Positions 1 to 5,662 of a stretch of 6,889 nucleotides of DNA are shown one piece after another. A model generated the notes under the pieces. That model was not told the origin of the DNA. It searched no databases and worked only from the letters and a program-made list of their open reading frames with translations. Source of the stretch: DASUZD01 sp036377055 (GTDB lineage Bacteria > Actinomycetota > Thermoleophilia > Gaiellales > Gaiellaceae); contig DASUZD010000360.1 of assembly GCA_036377055.1 (NCBI GenBank), positions 1-6,889 on the forward strand, in the 5' to 3' direction. The number at the start of each line of letters is the position of its first letter. Position 1 is the stretch's first letter. The translations under genes were made by a program, and so were the position numbers.

Positions 1-1350
1 GACGCGCTCGTCGAGACGCTCGCGCACTTCGGCGTCGAGGCGACGATCGTCGGCCAGATCGCCGGCCCGCGCGTGACGCGCTACGAGCTTCAGCTCGCGC
101 CCGGCACGAAGGTCGCGAAGGTCGCGTCGCTGAAGGACGACCTCTCGTACGCGCTCGCGACGACGGAGATCCGGATCCTCGCGCCGATCCCCGGCAAGCA
201 GGCGGTCGGCGTCGAGCTCCCGAACCTGAGCCCGAACCTCGTCACGCTCGGCGACATCTTCGGCGACCTCCCGCAGGCCGCGAGCCCGCTCGCCGTGTGG
301 CTCGGGAAGGACATCTCCGGGAGCGCGGTCTGGACGGATCTCGCACGCATGCCGCACCTCCTGATCGCGGGCACGACTGGCTCGGGCAAGTCCGGCTGCA
401 TCAACACGATCCTCACCTCGATCCTGCTGCGGGCGACTCCGGACGACGTGCGGATGATCCTGATCGACCCGAAGCGGATCGAGCTCAACCACTACGAGTC
501 GGTCCCGCACCTGCTCACGCCGGTGGTCTCCAGCCCCAAGGGCGCCGCGGCCGTGCTCGCGAACGTCGTGGGGGAGATGGAGCGCCGCTACGAGCGGCTG
601 AGCCTCGTGCGCGCGCGCAACCTCCCGGAGGCGAACCGCGCCCTCCGTGCGCGCGGCGAGGACGAGCTGCCGTATCTGCTGGTCGTGATCGACGAGCTCG
701 CCGACCTGATGATGATCTCGCCGCAGGAGGTCGAGGACGCCGTGATCCGGCTGGCGCAGAAGTCGCGCGCCGTCGGCATCCACCTCGTGCTCGCGACGCA
801 GCGGCCCTCTGTCGACGTGATCACCGGGATGATCAAGGCGAACGTGCCTTCGCGGATCGCCTTCGCGGTCTCCAGCCAGACGGACTCGCGCGTGATCCTC
901 GATCAGGCCGGCGCCGAGAGCCTGCTCGGGCAGGGCGACATGCTGTTCAAGCCGCTCGGCACCTCACGCCTCCAGCGCGTCCAGGGCGCGTTCGTCTCGG
1001 AGGAGGAGATCGCGCTCGTCGTCGAGCAGACCCGCCACCAGCGCGAGCAGGAGCTGGACGAGTCGCTGCTCGAGCTGCCCGAGGCGTTCGCGGACGACGT
1101 CGAGCCCGGCGACGACGAGTTCGACCCGGACGAGGACCCGCTGCTCGACCGCGCGATCGAGATCGTCGTCCAGACGCAGACAGCGTCAGTGTCGCTCCTC
1201 CAGCGACGCCTGCGGGTCGGCTACACGCGAGCGGGCCGGCTGATCGACATGCTCGAGCGCCGCGGGATCATCTCGGGGTACGAGGGCTCGAAGCCACGCC
1301 GCGTCCTCGTCGACGAGACGCAGCTCACCGACTACGTCTCGAGCCGCTGA
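1..1350 (+). CDS. ftsK: FtsK/SpoIIIE family DNA translocase, 3' part (5' end cut by window edge)
   Basis: Hexameric ATP-driven pump that moves double-stranded DNA through the closing septum and helps finish chromosome segregation. The frame is open from base 1, with family-typical residues (start of the alpha domain) before the GTG at 73, so that GTG is internal and the true start with the N-terminal membrane segments lies outside the window. Visible in order: alpha domain with the GPRVTRYEL and PIPGKQAVGVELPN stretches (about 61-240), Walker A GTTGSGKS (370-393), IDPKRIEL (466-486), Walker B VVIDELADL (685-711, Asp at 691), the ATQRPSVDVITG segment (793-828), an acidic linker (about 1080-1140), and a C-terminal gamma winged helix (about 1135-1311) that in this family reads polar DNA guide sequences. 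The stop is TGA at 1348-1350. No downstream gene is close enough to share an operon. The family call is secure; a plasmid-type relative is unlikely given the complete gamma domain. Confidence 0.97.
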   Translation, partial: DALVETLAHFGVEATIVGQIAGPRVTRYELQLAPGTKVAKVASLKDDLSYALATTEIRILAPIPGKQAVGVELPNLSPNLVTLGDIFGDLPQAASPLAVWLGKDISGSAVWTDLARMPHLLIAGTTGSGKSGCINTILTSILLRATPDDVRMILIDPKRIELNHYESVPHLLTPVVSSPKGAAAVLANVVGEMERRYERLSLVRARNLPEANRALRARGEDELPYLLVVIDELADLMMISPQEVEDAVIRLAQKSRAVGIHLVLATQRPSVDVITGMIKANVPSRIAFAVSSQTDSRVILDQAGAESLLGQGDMLFKPLGTSRLQRVQGAFVSEEEIALVVEQTRHQREQELDESLLELPEAFADDVEPGDDEFDPDEDPLLDRAIEIVVQTQTASVSLLQRRLRVGYTRAGRLIDMLERRGIISGYEGSKPRRVLVDETQLTDYVSSR

Positions 1351-1568
1351 ACTCGAGCTAGCCGTCGCAGGACGGACGCACCTCCGGTCGCCCAGGGCCG
1401 ACCCGTCCTCGATCGCCGAAGTCGCGACCATGTGCCGCATCGCGTACGGGCGTGGGCAGCGCGCCCCGCGGGCCCAGGGCGCCCGGCGCCGGGACGGATT
1501 CGTCGTGACCCGCACATCCTCGGAATCACACGACGTCGCCTCGCGGTAGACATCGCCCGCATCAGGTG

Positions 1569-1578
1569 CGAACGTTCG
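1569..1578. promoter_or_regulatory. Perfect 10-bp palindrome CGAACGTTCG upstream of the PIN module; candidate operator
   Basis: CGAACGTTCG equals its own reverse complement and ends 16 bp before the GTG start at 1595. An overlapping TTCGAA palindrome follows at 1575-1580. The position suits an operator for an autoregulated toxin-antitoxin operon, which is inference only. It resembles the GAAC and GTTC halves of a Gram-positive LexA (SOS) box, but the 4-bp spacer those boxes need is missing, so a LexA site is not claimed. No convincing -10/-35 pair and no Shine-Dalgarno sequence were found in 1351-1594. Confidence 0.3.
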
Positions 1579-1594
1579 AAGCGATCCGGCGACC

Positions 1595-2497
1595 GTGAGC
1601 CCTCCGCGACCACCTGACAGCGTTGTTCTCGAGCTGCGCGGCTCAGAGGCTTTGCATGGGCTCGCGCTCTCGAACCTCGAATCGTTCGTCGACAACCTCA
1701 GGCGCGCGCTACGCGAGTTCCACCGACAACGTCGCGCCGAGCGCACCCGCCGCGGCGGGCATCCCACCGGGACCGAGGAGCTCGCGACTGCATTTCGGCT
1801 CGTCGAGTTCCACGAGGGCAGCGCCATCATGACGTTGATCCCAGACGTCGAAGATGCAGAAGAAACCGCGCCGCCAATCGGGAAGGTGGAGCCTCTCGCA
1901 ATCGAAAACCTCCACGCACTCCTCGACGCGGTCGAGGTTGACGACCAAGTCGTCGACCCCGCGGTGACCGATGCAATCGAAAGCGCCCGCCGGGCGCTCG
2001 GGCACGACGGCACGATCGCCGTCAAACTCAACGGGAGGCCGAAACCGCGGCGCGTCGTCATCGATCGCGAGCGAGTCGAGTCACTGGAGAGGCGCGTCGA
2101 GCGGCGGCCGCCGCAGCGATTGCGGATCTCCGGGCGCCTCCACATGATCGACCTCGAGCCCGACCGAGTCGGCATACGCGCCGCAAACGGCGTCGACTGG
2201 ACCTGCTCGTACCCGCACGAGCTCGAGGAGAAAGTGAGGGCGCTCGTGGGTAAGAACGTCTGGGCGCGGGGCGTTGGCAGCGAGCTCGGTGGCGCGAAGG
2301 GGTCGCTCACGATCGCCGAGATCGACGCGGTTGGCGAGTACGAGCAGACGCGGCTCTTCACGTTCGAGCGTGTGCCGCTCGACGACCTCATGGCCGAACA
2401 GGGCATCAGGGGCCCACAAGGGACGATCTCGATCGTTCCTCCCGAGGTGACTGACGAGGAGTTCGAGCGGTTCCTCGAGGCGACACTCGACGAATAG
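1595..2497 (+). CDS. Unrecognised 300-aa protein, candidate large antitoxin or partner of the downstream PIN nuclease
   Basis: I do not recognise a named family. Three parts can be seen. Residues 9-83 look alpha/beta, with a helix (SNLESFVDNLRRALREFHR) and a strand after a GS turn (EGSAIMTLIP). A linker runs to about residue 170. Residues 176-245 are a strand-rich stretch (RISGRLHMIDLEP, then VRALVGKNVWARGVG, then SLTIAEIDAV) resembling an OB-like barrel. The tail (261-300) begins PLDDLMAEQGIRGPQG and ends in an acidic helix (TDEEFERFLEATLDE), a layout common at the C-terminus of bacterial antitoxins. GTG at 1595 is the only start between the upstream in-frame stop (TAG, 1547-1549) and the conserved-looking N-terminus, though it lacks a clear ribosome site. 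It sits 4 bp before the PIN gene, implying co-transcription and coupled translation. There is no signal peptide or membrane segment. Codons such as GAA, AAA and GCA are commoner than in the flanking genes. The gene itself is well supported; the antitoxin role is inference. Confidence 0.82.
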   Translation: MSPPRPPDSVVLELRGSEALHGLALSNLESFVDNLRRALREFHRQRRAERTRRGGHPTGTEELATAFRLVEFHEGSAIMTLIPDVEDAEETAPPIGKVEPLAIENLHALLDAVEVDDQVVDPAVTDAIESARRALGHDGTIAVKLNGRPKPRRVVIDRERVESLERRVERRPPQRLRISGRLHMIDLEPDRVGIRAANGVDWTCSYPHELEEKVRALVGKNVWARGVGSELGGAKGSLTIAEIDAVGEYEQTRLFTFERVPLDDLMAEQGIRGPQGTISIVPPEVTDEEFERFLEATLDE

Positions 2498-2501
2498 CAG
2501 G

Positions 2502-2942
2502 ATGGAGGTGGCGGCGCCCGAGGTCCTCGTTTGTGACACGAGCTTCATCAGTCACTTCGAGCAGGCACAGCGGAAGCCAGAGCGCTACACGCACTGGCCG
2601 TCTCCAACGCTCGATCGCATCGCGCGCGCGGTCCTCGCGGTCACTCCGTTCACGCTCGGCGAGCTTCGAGCTGGCTACCTGATCGCCGGCTGGGGTCCGG
2701 CACGAAGAGCCGTCCTTGAGAATCGGCTCGCCGGCTACGTGCTGATCCCGCTCGATGAGCCCGCGCTTGCCGACTACGCGACGCTTCACGCTCATTGCAG
2801 ATCCGCGGGGGTCGGCATCGACCACAACGACATGTGGATCGCGGCGATCGCGATCTCGCAAGGCCTTGAGCTCGTCACATGCGACCGCGCCCAGGCGAAC
2901 CTCCCCGGGGTCCGCGCGATCTTCCTCCCGCCGCCTCTGTAA
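2502..2942 (+). CDS. PIN-domain ribonuclease, VapC-like toxin candidate
   Basis: A 146-aa single-domain PIN protein, the size of a typical VapC toxin; such enzymes cut RNA (often tRNA or rRNA) with metal ions held by a cluster of acidic residues. The complete cluster is visible: Asp12 in VLVCDTSF, Glu54 in TLGELRAG, Asp110 in HNDMWIAA (Asp107 close by), and Asp128 in LVTCDRAQ. The spacing and flanking residues are those of the VapC branch, so it should be catalytically competent. The start is ATG at 2502, only 4 bp after the upstream stop; AGCAGG just before it is a weak ribosome site, so translation is probably coupled to the 300-aa partner. A GTG six bases later (2508) is a possible alternative start. 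It ends at TAA 2940-2942 without an obvious terminator. What it cuts, and whether the partner neutralises it, cannot be told from sequence. Confidence 0.92.
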   Translation: MEVAAPEVLVCDTSFISHFEQAQRKPERYTHWPSPTLDRIARAVLAVTPFTLGELRAGYLIAGWGPARRAVLENRLAGYVLIPLDEPALADYATLHAHCRSAGVGIDHNDMWIAAIAISQGLELVTCDRAQANLPGVRAIFLPPPL

Positions 2943-3063
2943 GGCTGCGCCGGCGTCTCGGGGTGCAATCGCGAATCGCGCGTGGACCGCACCGCACGGC
3001 CGGTTCACCCCATGTCTCGGCCGCCTCGCCGCTCCGCACTTGGCGGACGCCCCGCACTCAGAA

Positions 3064-3079
3064 GTACGGCACTCCGTAC
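3064..3079. repeat. Inverted repeat GTACGG-4 bp-CCGTAC
   Basis: Perfect 6-bp arms (3064-3069 and 3074-3079) surround a 4-bp spacer in the gap after the PIN gene. With no T-run and short arms it is a poor terminator; its symmetry fits a dimeric repressor site, or chance. It lies 34 bp before the ATG of the doubtful small frame at 3114. The remainder of 2943-3113 shows no gene, promoter or terminator that I can support. Confidence 0.35.
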
Positions 3080-3113
3080 CTCGGCGGGCGCGCGGCTTGC
3101 GTTTGATCACGTC

Positions 3114-3251
3114 ATGTACAAGACAACCGGATATCCGATCGACGCCGCCGTGCAGGCCAGGTGGTTGCGCCGGCGCGCGGAGCGCCGGGCGCAGCGGGCC
3201 GACCGTCTGCTGAGGCTCTTCCGCCGCCGCGTCAGCGTCGCTCGAGCCTGA
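3114..3251 (+). CDS. Possible small basic protein, 45 aa (doubtful)
   Basis: The frame starts with ATG at 3114 and reads MYKTTGYPIDAAVQARWL, followed by an arginine-rich helix-like half (RRRAERRAQRADRLLRLFRRR), then stops at TGA 3249-3251. For it: nearly all codons end in G or C as in real genes here, the start is an ATG, and the N-terminal half has ordinary composition. Against it: no Shine-Dalgarno sequence, no recognised family, arginine-rich frames arise easily by chance in GC-rich DNA, and the last 20 bases overlap the end of the convergent P450 gene. A TTTGAT sequence (3102-3107) six bases before the ATG is one mismatch from a TANNNT leaderless -10 box. If real, it could bind nucleic acid or membranes, but nothing shows this. 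Confidence 0.25.
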   Translation: MYKTTGYPIDAAVQARWLRRRAERRAQRADRLLRLFRRRVSVARA

Positions 3252-4458
3252 GCGCCTCGAGGCCCCAGATCACGAACGCGTTGGTGTGGCGCGGCTCCTC
3301 GACGAGCTCGAAGCTCGGCCAGTAGCGCCGCAGCACCTCCACTCCCGCCTCGAGCTCGACGCGCGCGAGCGGCGCGCCGATGCAGACGTGGATGCCGCCG
3401 CCGAAGCCGATGTGCTGCGCCGCGTTCTCGCGGCCAACGTCGAACTCGTCGGGCCGCTCGAAGACGCGCGGGTCGCGATTCGCGGCGCCGAAGAGCATCG
3501 AGACCTTCGCCCCGCGCGGGATCGCGACGTCGCCGACCGCGAAGTCGTCCGTCAGCACCCAGCGCTCGAAGAGCTGGAGCGGCGGGTCGAAGCGGATCAT
3601 CTCCTCGATCGCGGCTCGCGGCGCCACGGCGTCCGAGACGACGCGTCGCCACTCGTCCGGGTTGCGGGCGAAGGCGAGCATCCCGTTCCCGAGCGTGTTC
3701 ACGCTCGCCTCGTGGCCGGCGTTCAGGAGCACGATCACGGTGCTGACGATCTCGTCCTCCGCGAGCCGCTCGCCGTCGACTCGCGCCTCGAGCAGCGCCG
3801 TGACCATGTCGTCGCGCGGCCGCGCGCGGCGCTCGCCGATCAGCTCGTGGACGTAGCTGCGGAACTCGGCGGCTGCGCGGTTGGCCCCCTCCGCCGCCTC
3901 GAGCGGGACGTCGAACTCGTACATCTTCACAATCCGGTGCGACCAGTCGAGCAGGTCGCGGTGGCGGTCGAGCGGGACGCCGAGCATCCGGCAGATCACG
4001 GAGATCGAGAACGGCTGCGCGAAGTCGTAGAGGAGCTCCATCGCGCCGGCCTCCGCGAGCGGCGCGAGCAGCTCGTCCGCGAGCTCGTGCGCCGGCTCGC
4101 GGAGCGCCTCCACGCTCCGCGGCGTGAACGCCGCCGCGACGAGCTTCCGGATCCGCGTGTGGTCGGGCGGCTCGAGCCAGAGGAGGCTCCAGCGCTCGAC
4201 GTCCCAGAATGCTTGCCAGCGCGGGTCGAGCGGCGGGACGCCGATCTCCTCAGGCGTCATCACGTGGCGGAAGTTCCGGCCGAGCCGCTTGTCGCGGAGG
4301 CACGCCCGCACGTCCTCGTGCCGCGTGACGAACCAGCGGTCGAGGGCTGCGTCGTGGAAGACGCGGGCGCTCTCTCGCAGGCGGCTCAGCTCGGGGTAGG
4401 GATCCGCGAGAAGCGCCGGGTCCGACGGGTCGAACGCGGGCGCCTCGCTCAGCTCCAC
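3232..4458 (-). CDS. Cytochrome P450 monooxygenase (bacterial soluble class, CYP107-like)
   Basis: Haem-thiolate enzyme that inserts one oxygen atom from O2 into an organic substrate, using electrons from a ferredoxin and reductase not encoded here. The 408-aa length is normal for soluble bacterial P450s and there is no membrane anchor. Motifs: C-helix EPPDHTRIRK (96-105), I-helix LLNAGHEASVNTLGNG (244-259), K-helix ExxR as Glu286 and Arg289 (EEMIRFDPP), and the haem loop FGGGIHVCIG (352-361) with Cys359 as the iron ligand. At the I-helix position that normally holds the proton-relay threonine there is Ala251 followed by Ser252, as in P450eryF. The start is GTG at 4456-4458, directly behind a TAGGTT box at leaderless spacing. 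It is transcribed away from the binding-protein gene and is not part of a visible biosynthetic cluster, so its substrate (secondary metabolite, fatty acid, terpenoid or xenobiotic) is unknown. The exact CYP family needs alignment. Confidence 0.96.
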   Translation of the reverse strand: MELSEAPAFDPSDPALLADPYPELSRLRESARVFHDAALDRWFVTRHEDVRACLRDKRLGRNFRHVMTPEEIGVPPLDPRWQAFWDVERWSLLWLEPPDHTRIRKLVAAAFTPRSVEALREPAHELADELLAPLAEAGAMELLYDFAQPFSISVICRMLGVPLDRHRDLLDWSHRIVKMYEFDVPLEAAEGANRAAAEFRSYVHELIGERRARPRDDMVTALLEARVDGERLAEDEIVSTVIVLLNAGHEASVNTLGNGMLAFARNPDEWRRVVSDAVAPRAAIEEMIRFDPPLQLFERWVLTDDFAVGDVAIPRGAKVSMLFGAANRDPRVFERPDEFDVGRENAAQHIGFGGGIHVCIGAPLARVELEAGVEVLRRYWPSFELVEEPRHTNAFVIWGLEALRLERR

Positions 4459-4464
4459 CGGCGA

Positions 4465-4470
4465 AACCTA
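4465..4470 (-). promoter_or_regulatory. Candidate -10 box (TAGGTT) for leaderless transcription of the P450 gene
   Basis: Read on the - strand, TAGGTT is followed by exactly six bases and then the GTG start at 4458. This fits the actinobacterial leaderless pattern TANNNT plus 6-7 bases to a start codon that is also the first transcribed base. There is no good Shine-Dalgarno sequence, which agrees. A TTGAGA lies 20 bp further upstream, too far for a standard -35 element. Confidence is moderate because the hexamer is short. Confidence 0.4.
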
Positions 4471-4499
4471 ACCGCGGCGCGAAAGAGCCGTCTCAATGC

Positions 4500-4528
4500 T
4501 TGGAATGGGCACGCCAGGGGTTTAGCAT
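4500..4528 (+). promoter_or_regulatory. Housekeeping-type promoter for the BMP binding-protein gene
   Basis: TTGGAA (4500-4505; four of six bases match TTGACA) and TAGCAT (4523-4528; fits TANNNT) are separated by the ideal 17 bp. Transcription would begin near 4535, giving an untranslated leader of about 30 bases that contains the ribosome site at 4551-4560. It lies in the 107-bp space between two divergent genes, about 30 bp from the P450 -10 box, so one regulator bound here could affect both. Confidence 0.6.
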
Positions 4529-4550
4529 CGGCGCCGTGCCCTCGGAATAG

Positions 4551-4560
4551 AGGAGAGGAG
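4551..4560 (+). promoter_or_regulatory. Strong Shine-Dalgarno sequence that fixes a TTG start
   Basis: The purine run AGGAGAGGAG contains two AGGAG copies; the second (4556-4560) ends five bases before the TTG at 4566. This spacing, together with the MRRK start of a normal signal peptide right after it, supports TTG as the true start of the binding protein. Confidence 0.8.
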
Positions 4561-4565
4561 TTCTC

Positions 4566-5597
4566 TTGAGAAGGAAGGTTTTGGCGGCGATTGCCCTTGC
4601 CGTGGCGTTGGTGGTGGCGGCGGTCGCGTTTCTCGGCAGCGCCAGCGCGCGGCCGGACAAGACACGCGCGACGGCGTTCAAGGCGGCTCTCGTCAGCGAC
4701 GTCGGCCGCTTCAACGACAAGGGCTTCAACCAGGCCCAGCTCGTCGGGCTGAACAACGCGAAGAAAAAGCTGAACATCACGATCGGGACGGCAGAGTCGA
4801 CCTCCGACAAGGACTACGTCCCGAACTTCACGACGTTCGCGGCGCAGAAGTACAACATCGTGATCGGCGCGGGCTTCCTGCTCGCCGACGCCGAGAAGCA
4901 GGTCGCGGACCAGTTCAAGAGCACCAAGTTCGCGATCACGGACTACGACGTCACCGGCGACCCGTTCAAAGGCGCCGACTCGCCGAACGTCATGGGCTCG
5001 CAATTCTCGGTCGAGCAGAACAGCTACCTCGTCGGCTGCCTCGCCGCGCTCATGGCCAAGAAGGCCGGCGGCAACACGATCAGCGGCGTGGGTGGGCTCC
5101 CGATCCCGCCGGTGAAGGACTTCTTCGCGGGCTATACCCCGGGCGCGCGCAAGTGCGTGAAGGGCATCAAGGTCCGGATCGACTACTCCGGCTCGTTCAC
5201 CGAGCAGGACAAGTGCAAGGCGCTTGCGGCGAACCAGATCTCGGCGGGCTCGAAGGTCGTCTTCAACGTCGCCGGCCCGTGTGGATTCGGCACGCTGAAC
5301 GCGGCGAAGGAAGGACACGTCTGGGGCATCGGCGTCGACGTCGACCAGGCGTACCTCGGGCCGCACATCCTGACGAGCGCAGTCAAGAGGGTGGACCTCT
5401 GGGTGTTGCGCGTGATTCAGGCCAGCCAGAAGGGCACCTTCAAGGGCGGCACGAACATGCGCTTCAACCTGAAGAACGGCGGCGTGGGCCTCGGCAAGAT
5501 CTCGAAGAAGGTCCCGAAGGCGTACATCGCCAAGCTCAACAAGCTGAAGGCGCAGATCATCTCCGGGAAGATCAAGGTCCCGAAGTCGCCTCGCTAA
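4566..5597 (+). CDS. BMP family (PnrA/Med-like) ABC transporter substrate-binding protein
   Basis: Extracytoplasmic receptor that catches the substrate, typically a purine nucleoside in characterised family members, and delivers it to an ABC importer. The 343-aa product starts with a Sec signal peptide: MRRK, a hydrophobic core (5-24), then ASA at 26-28 as a likely signal peptidase I site before Arg29. No cysteine lies near the cleavage site, so it is not an obvious lipoprotein. Family hallmarks: VSDVGRFNDKGFNQ (43-56) at the ligand cleft, IVIGAGFLLAD (98-108), a SPNVMG/EQNSYLVG block (139-157), GGLPIPPVKDFFAGY (176-190), and GIGVDVDQAYLGPHILTSAVKRVD (254-277), split here only for reference. 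Four cysteines (158, 197, 217, 239) could form disulfides outside the cell. The C-terminal third is very lysine-rich. The ATPase gene follows after a hairpin, confirming the transporter context. The ligand is unproven; lipid or other small molecules are alternatives. Confidence 0.93.
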   Translation: MRRKVLAAIALAVALVVAAVAFLGSASARPDKTRATAFKAALVSDVGRFNDKGFNQAQLVGLNNAKKKLNITIGTAESTSDKDYVPNFTTFAAQKYNIVIGAGFLLADAEKQVADQFKSTKFAITDYDVTGDPFKGADSPNVMGSQFSVEQNSYLVGCLAALMAKKAGGNTISGVGGLPIPPVKDFFAGYTPGARKCVKGIKVRIDYSGSFTEQDKCKALAANQISAGSKVVFNVAGPCGFGTLNAAKEGHVWGIGVDVDQAYLGPHILTSAVKRVDLWVLRVIQASQKGTFKGGTNMRFNLKNGGVGLGKISKKVPKAYIAKLNKLKAQIISGKIKVPKSPR

Positions 5598-5609
5598 CGA
5601 CGCGATCGA

Positions 5610-5635
5610 CAGGGCGGGCCCTCGGGCCCGCCCTG
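5610..5635 (+). terminator. Strong GC hairpin after the binding-protein gene (terminator or attenuator)
   Basis: A perfect 12-bp inverted repeat (CAGGGCGGGCCC, 2-base centre, GGGCCCGCCCTG) starts 13 bp after the TAA stop; in practice the inner pairs open to a larger loop. The T-run of a classic intrinsic terminator is missing (GTCGTTCC follows), which is common in GC-rich actinobacteria. Its place between the binding-protein gene and the ATPase gene suggests partial termination or 3'-end protection of the upstream transcript, raising binding-protein output over the transporter. Confidence 0.75.
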
Positions 5636-5650
5636 GTCGTTCCACCACCA

Positions 5651-5656
5651 TAGAAT
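5651..5656 (+). promoter_or_regulatory. Candidate -10 box (TAGAAT) for leaderless expression of the ABC ATPase gene
   Basis: TAGAAT fits TANNNT with good bases and is followed by exactly six bases and then the GTG start at 5663, so the transcript would begin at the start codon. No Shine-Dalgarno sequence precedes the GTG, in contrast to the strong one before the binding-protein gene. No clear -35 element is seen, as its place falls in the hairpin. The same six-base geometry occurs at the P450 gene. Confidence 0.5.
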
Positions 5657-5662
5657 CGTCCG

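Noticed and set aside
297..1361. Second + strand open frame inside ftsK
   Set aside because: Ala/Arg/Gly/Pro-rich frame-shifted shadow of ftsK, no motifs.
1461..1482. GCGCCC-10 bp-GGGCGC hairpin after ftsK as a terminator
   Set aside because: Short arms in extremely GC-rich DNA, no T-run, and more than 100 bp after the stop; expected by chance.
1569..1578. LexA (SOS) box
   Set aside because: Gram-positive LexA sites need four bases between GAAC and GTTC; here the halves touch.
1186..2406. Long - strand open frame (406 codons) across the end of ftsK and the 300-aa gene
   Set aside because: Serine- and arginine-rich low-complexity translation with no motifs, spanning two better supported genes; a GC-rich antisense shadow.
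3107..3652. - strand frame overlapping the P450 3' end and the gap beyond it
   Set aside because: Same strand as the P450 but another frame; arginine-rich low-complexity shadow, with no sign that the P450 is frameshifted.
3286..4569. Long + strand open frame opposite the P450 gene
   Set aside because: The P450 on the - strand has every family motif; the + frame is repetitive Arg/Glu/Leu/Val-rich antisense translation.
4449..5651. - strand open frame opposite the BMP gene
   Set aside because: The + strand BMP gene has a promoter, ribosome site, signal peptide and family motifs; the antisense frame has none.
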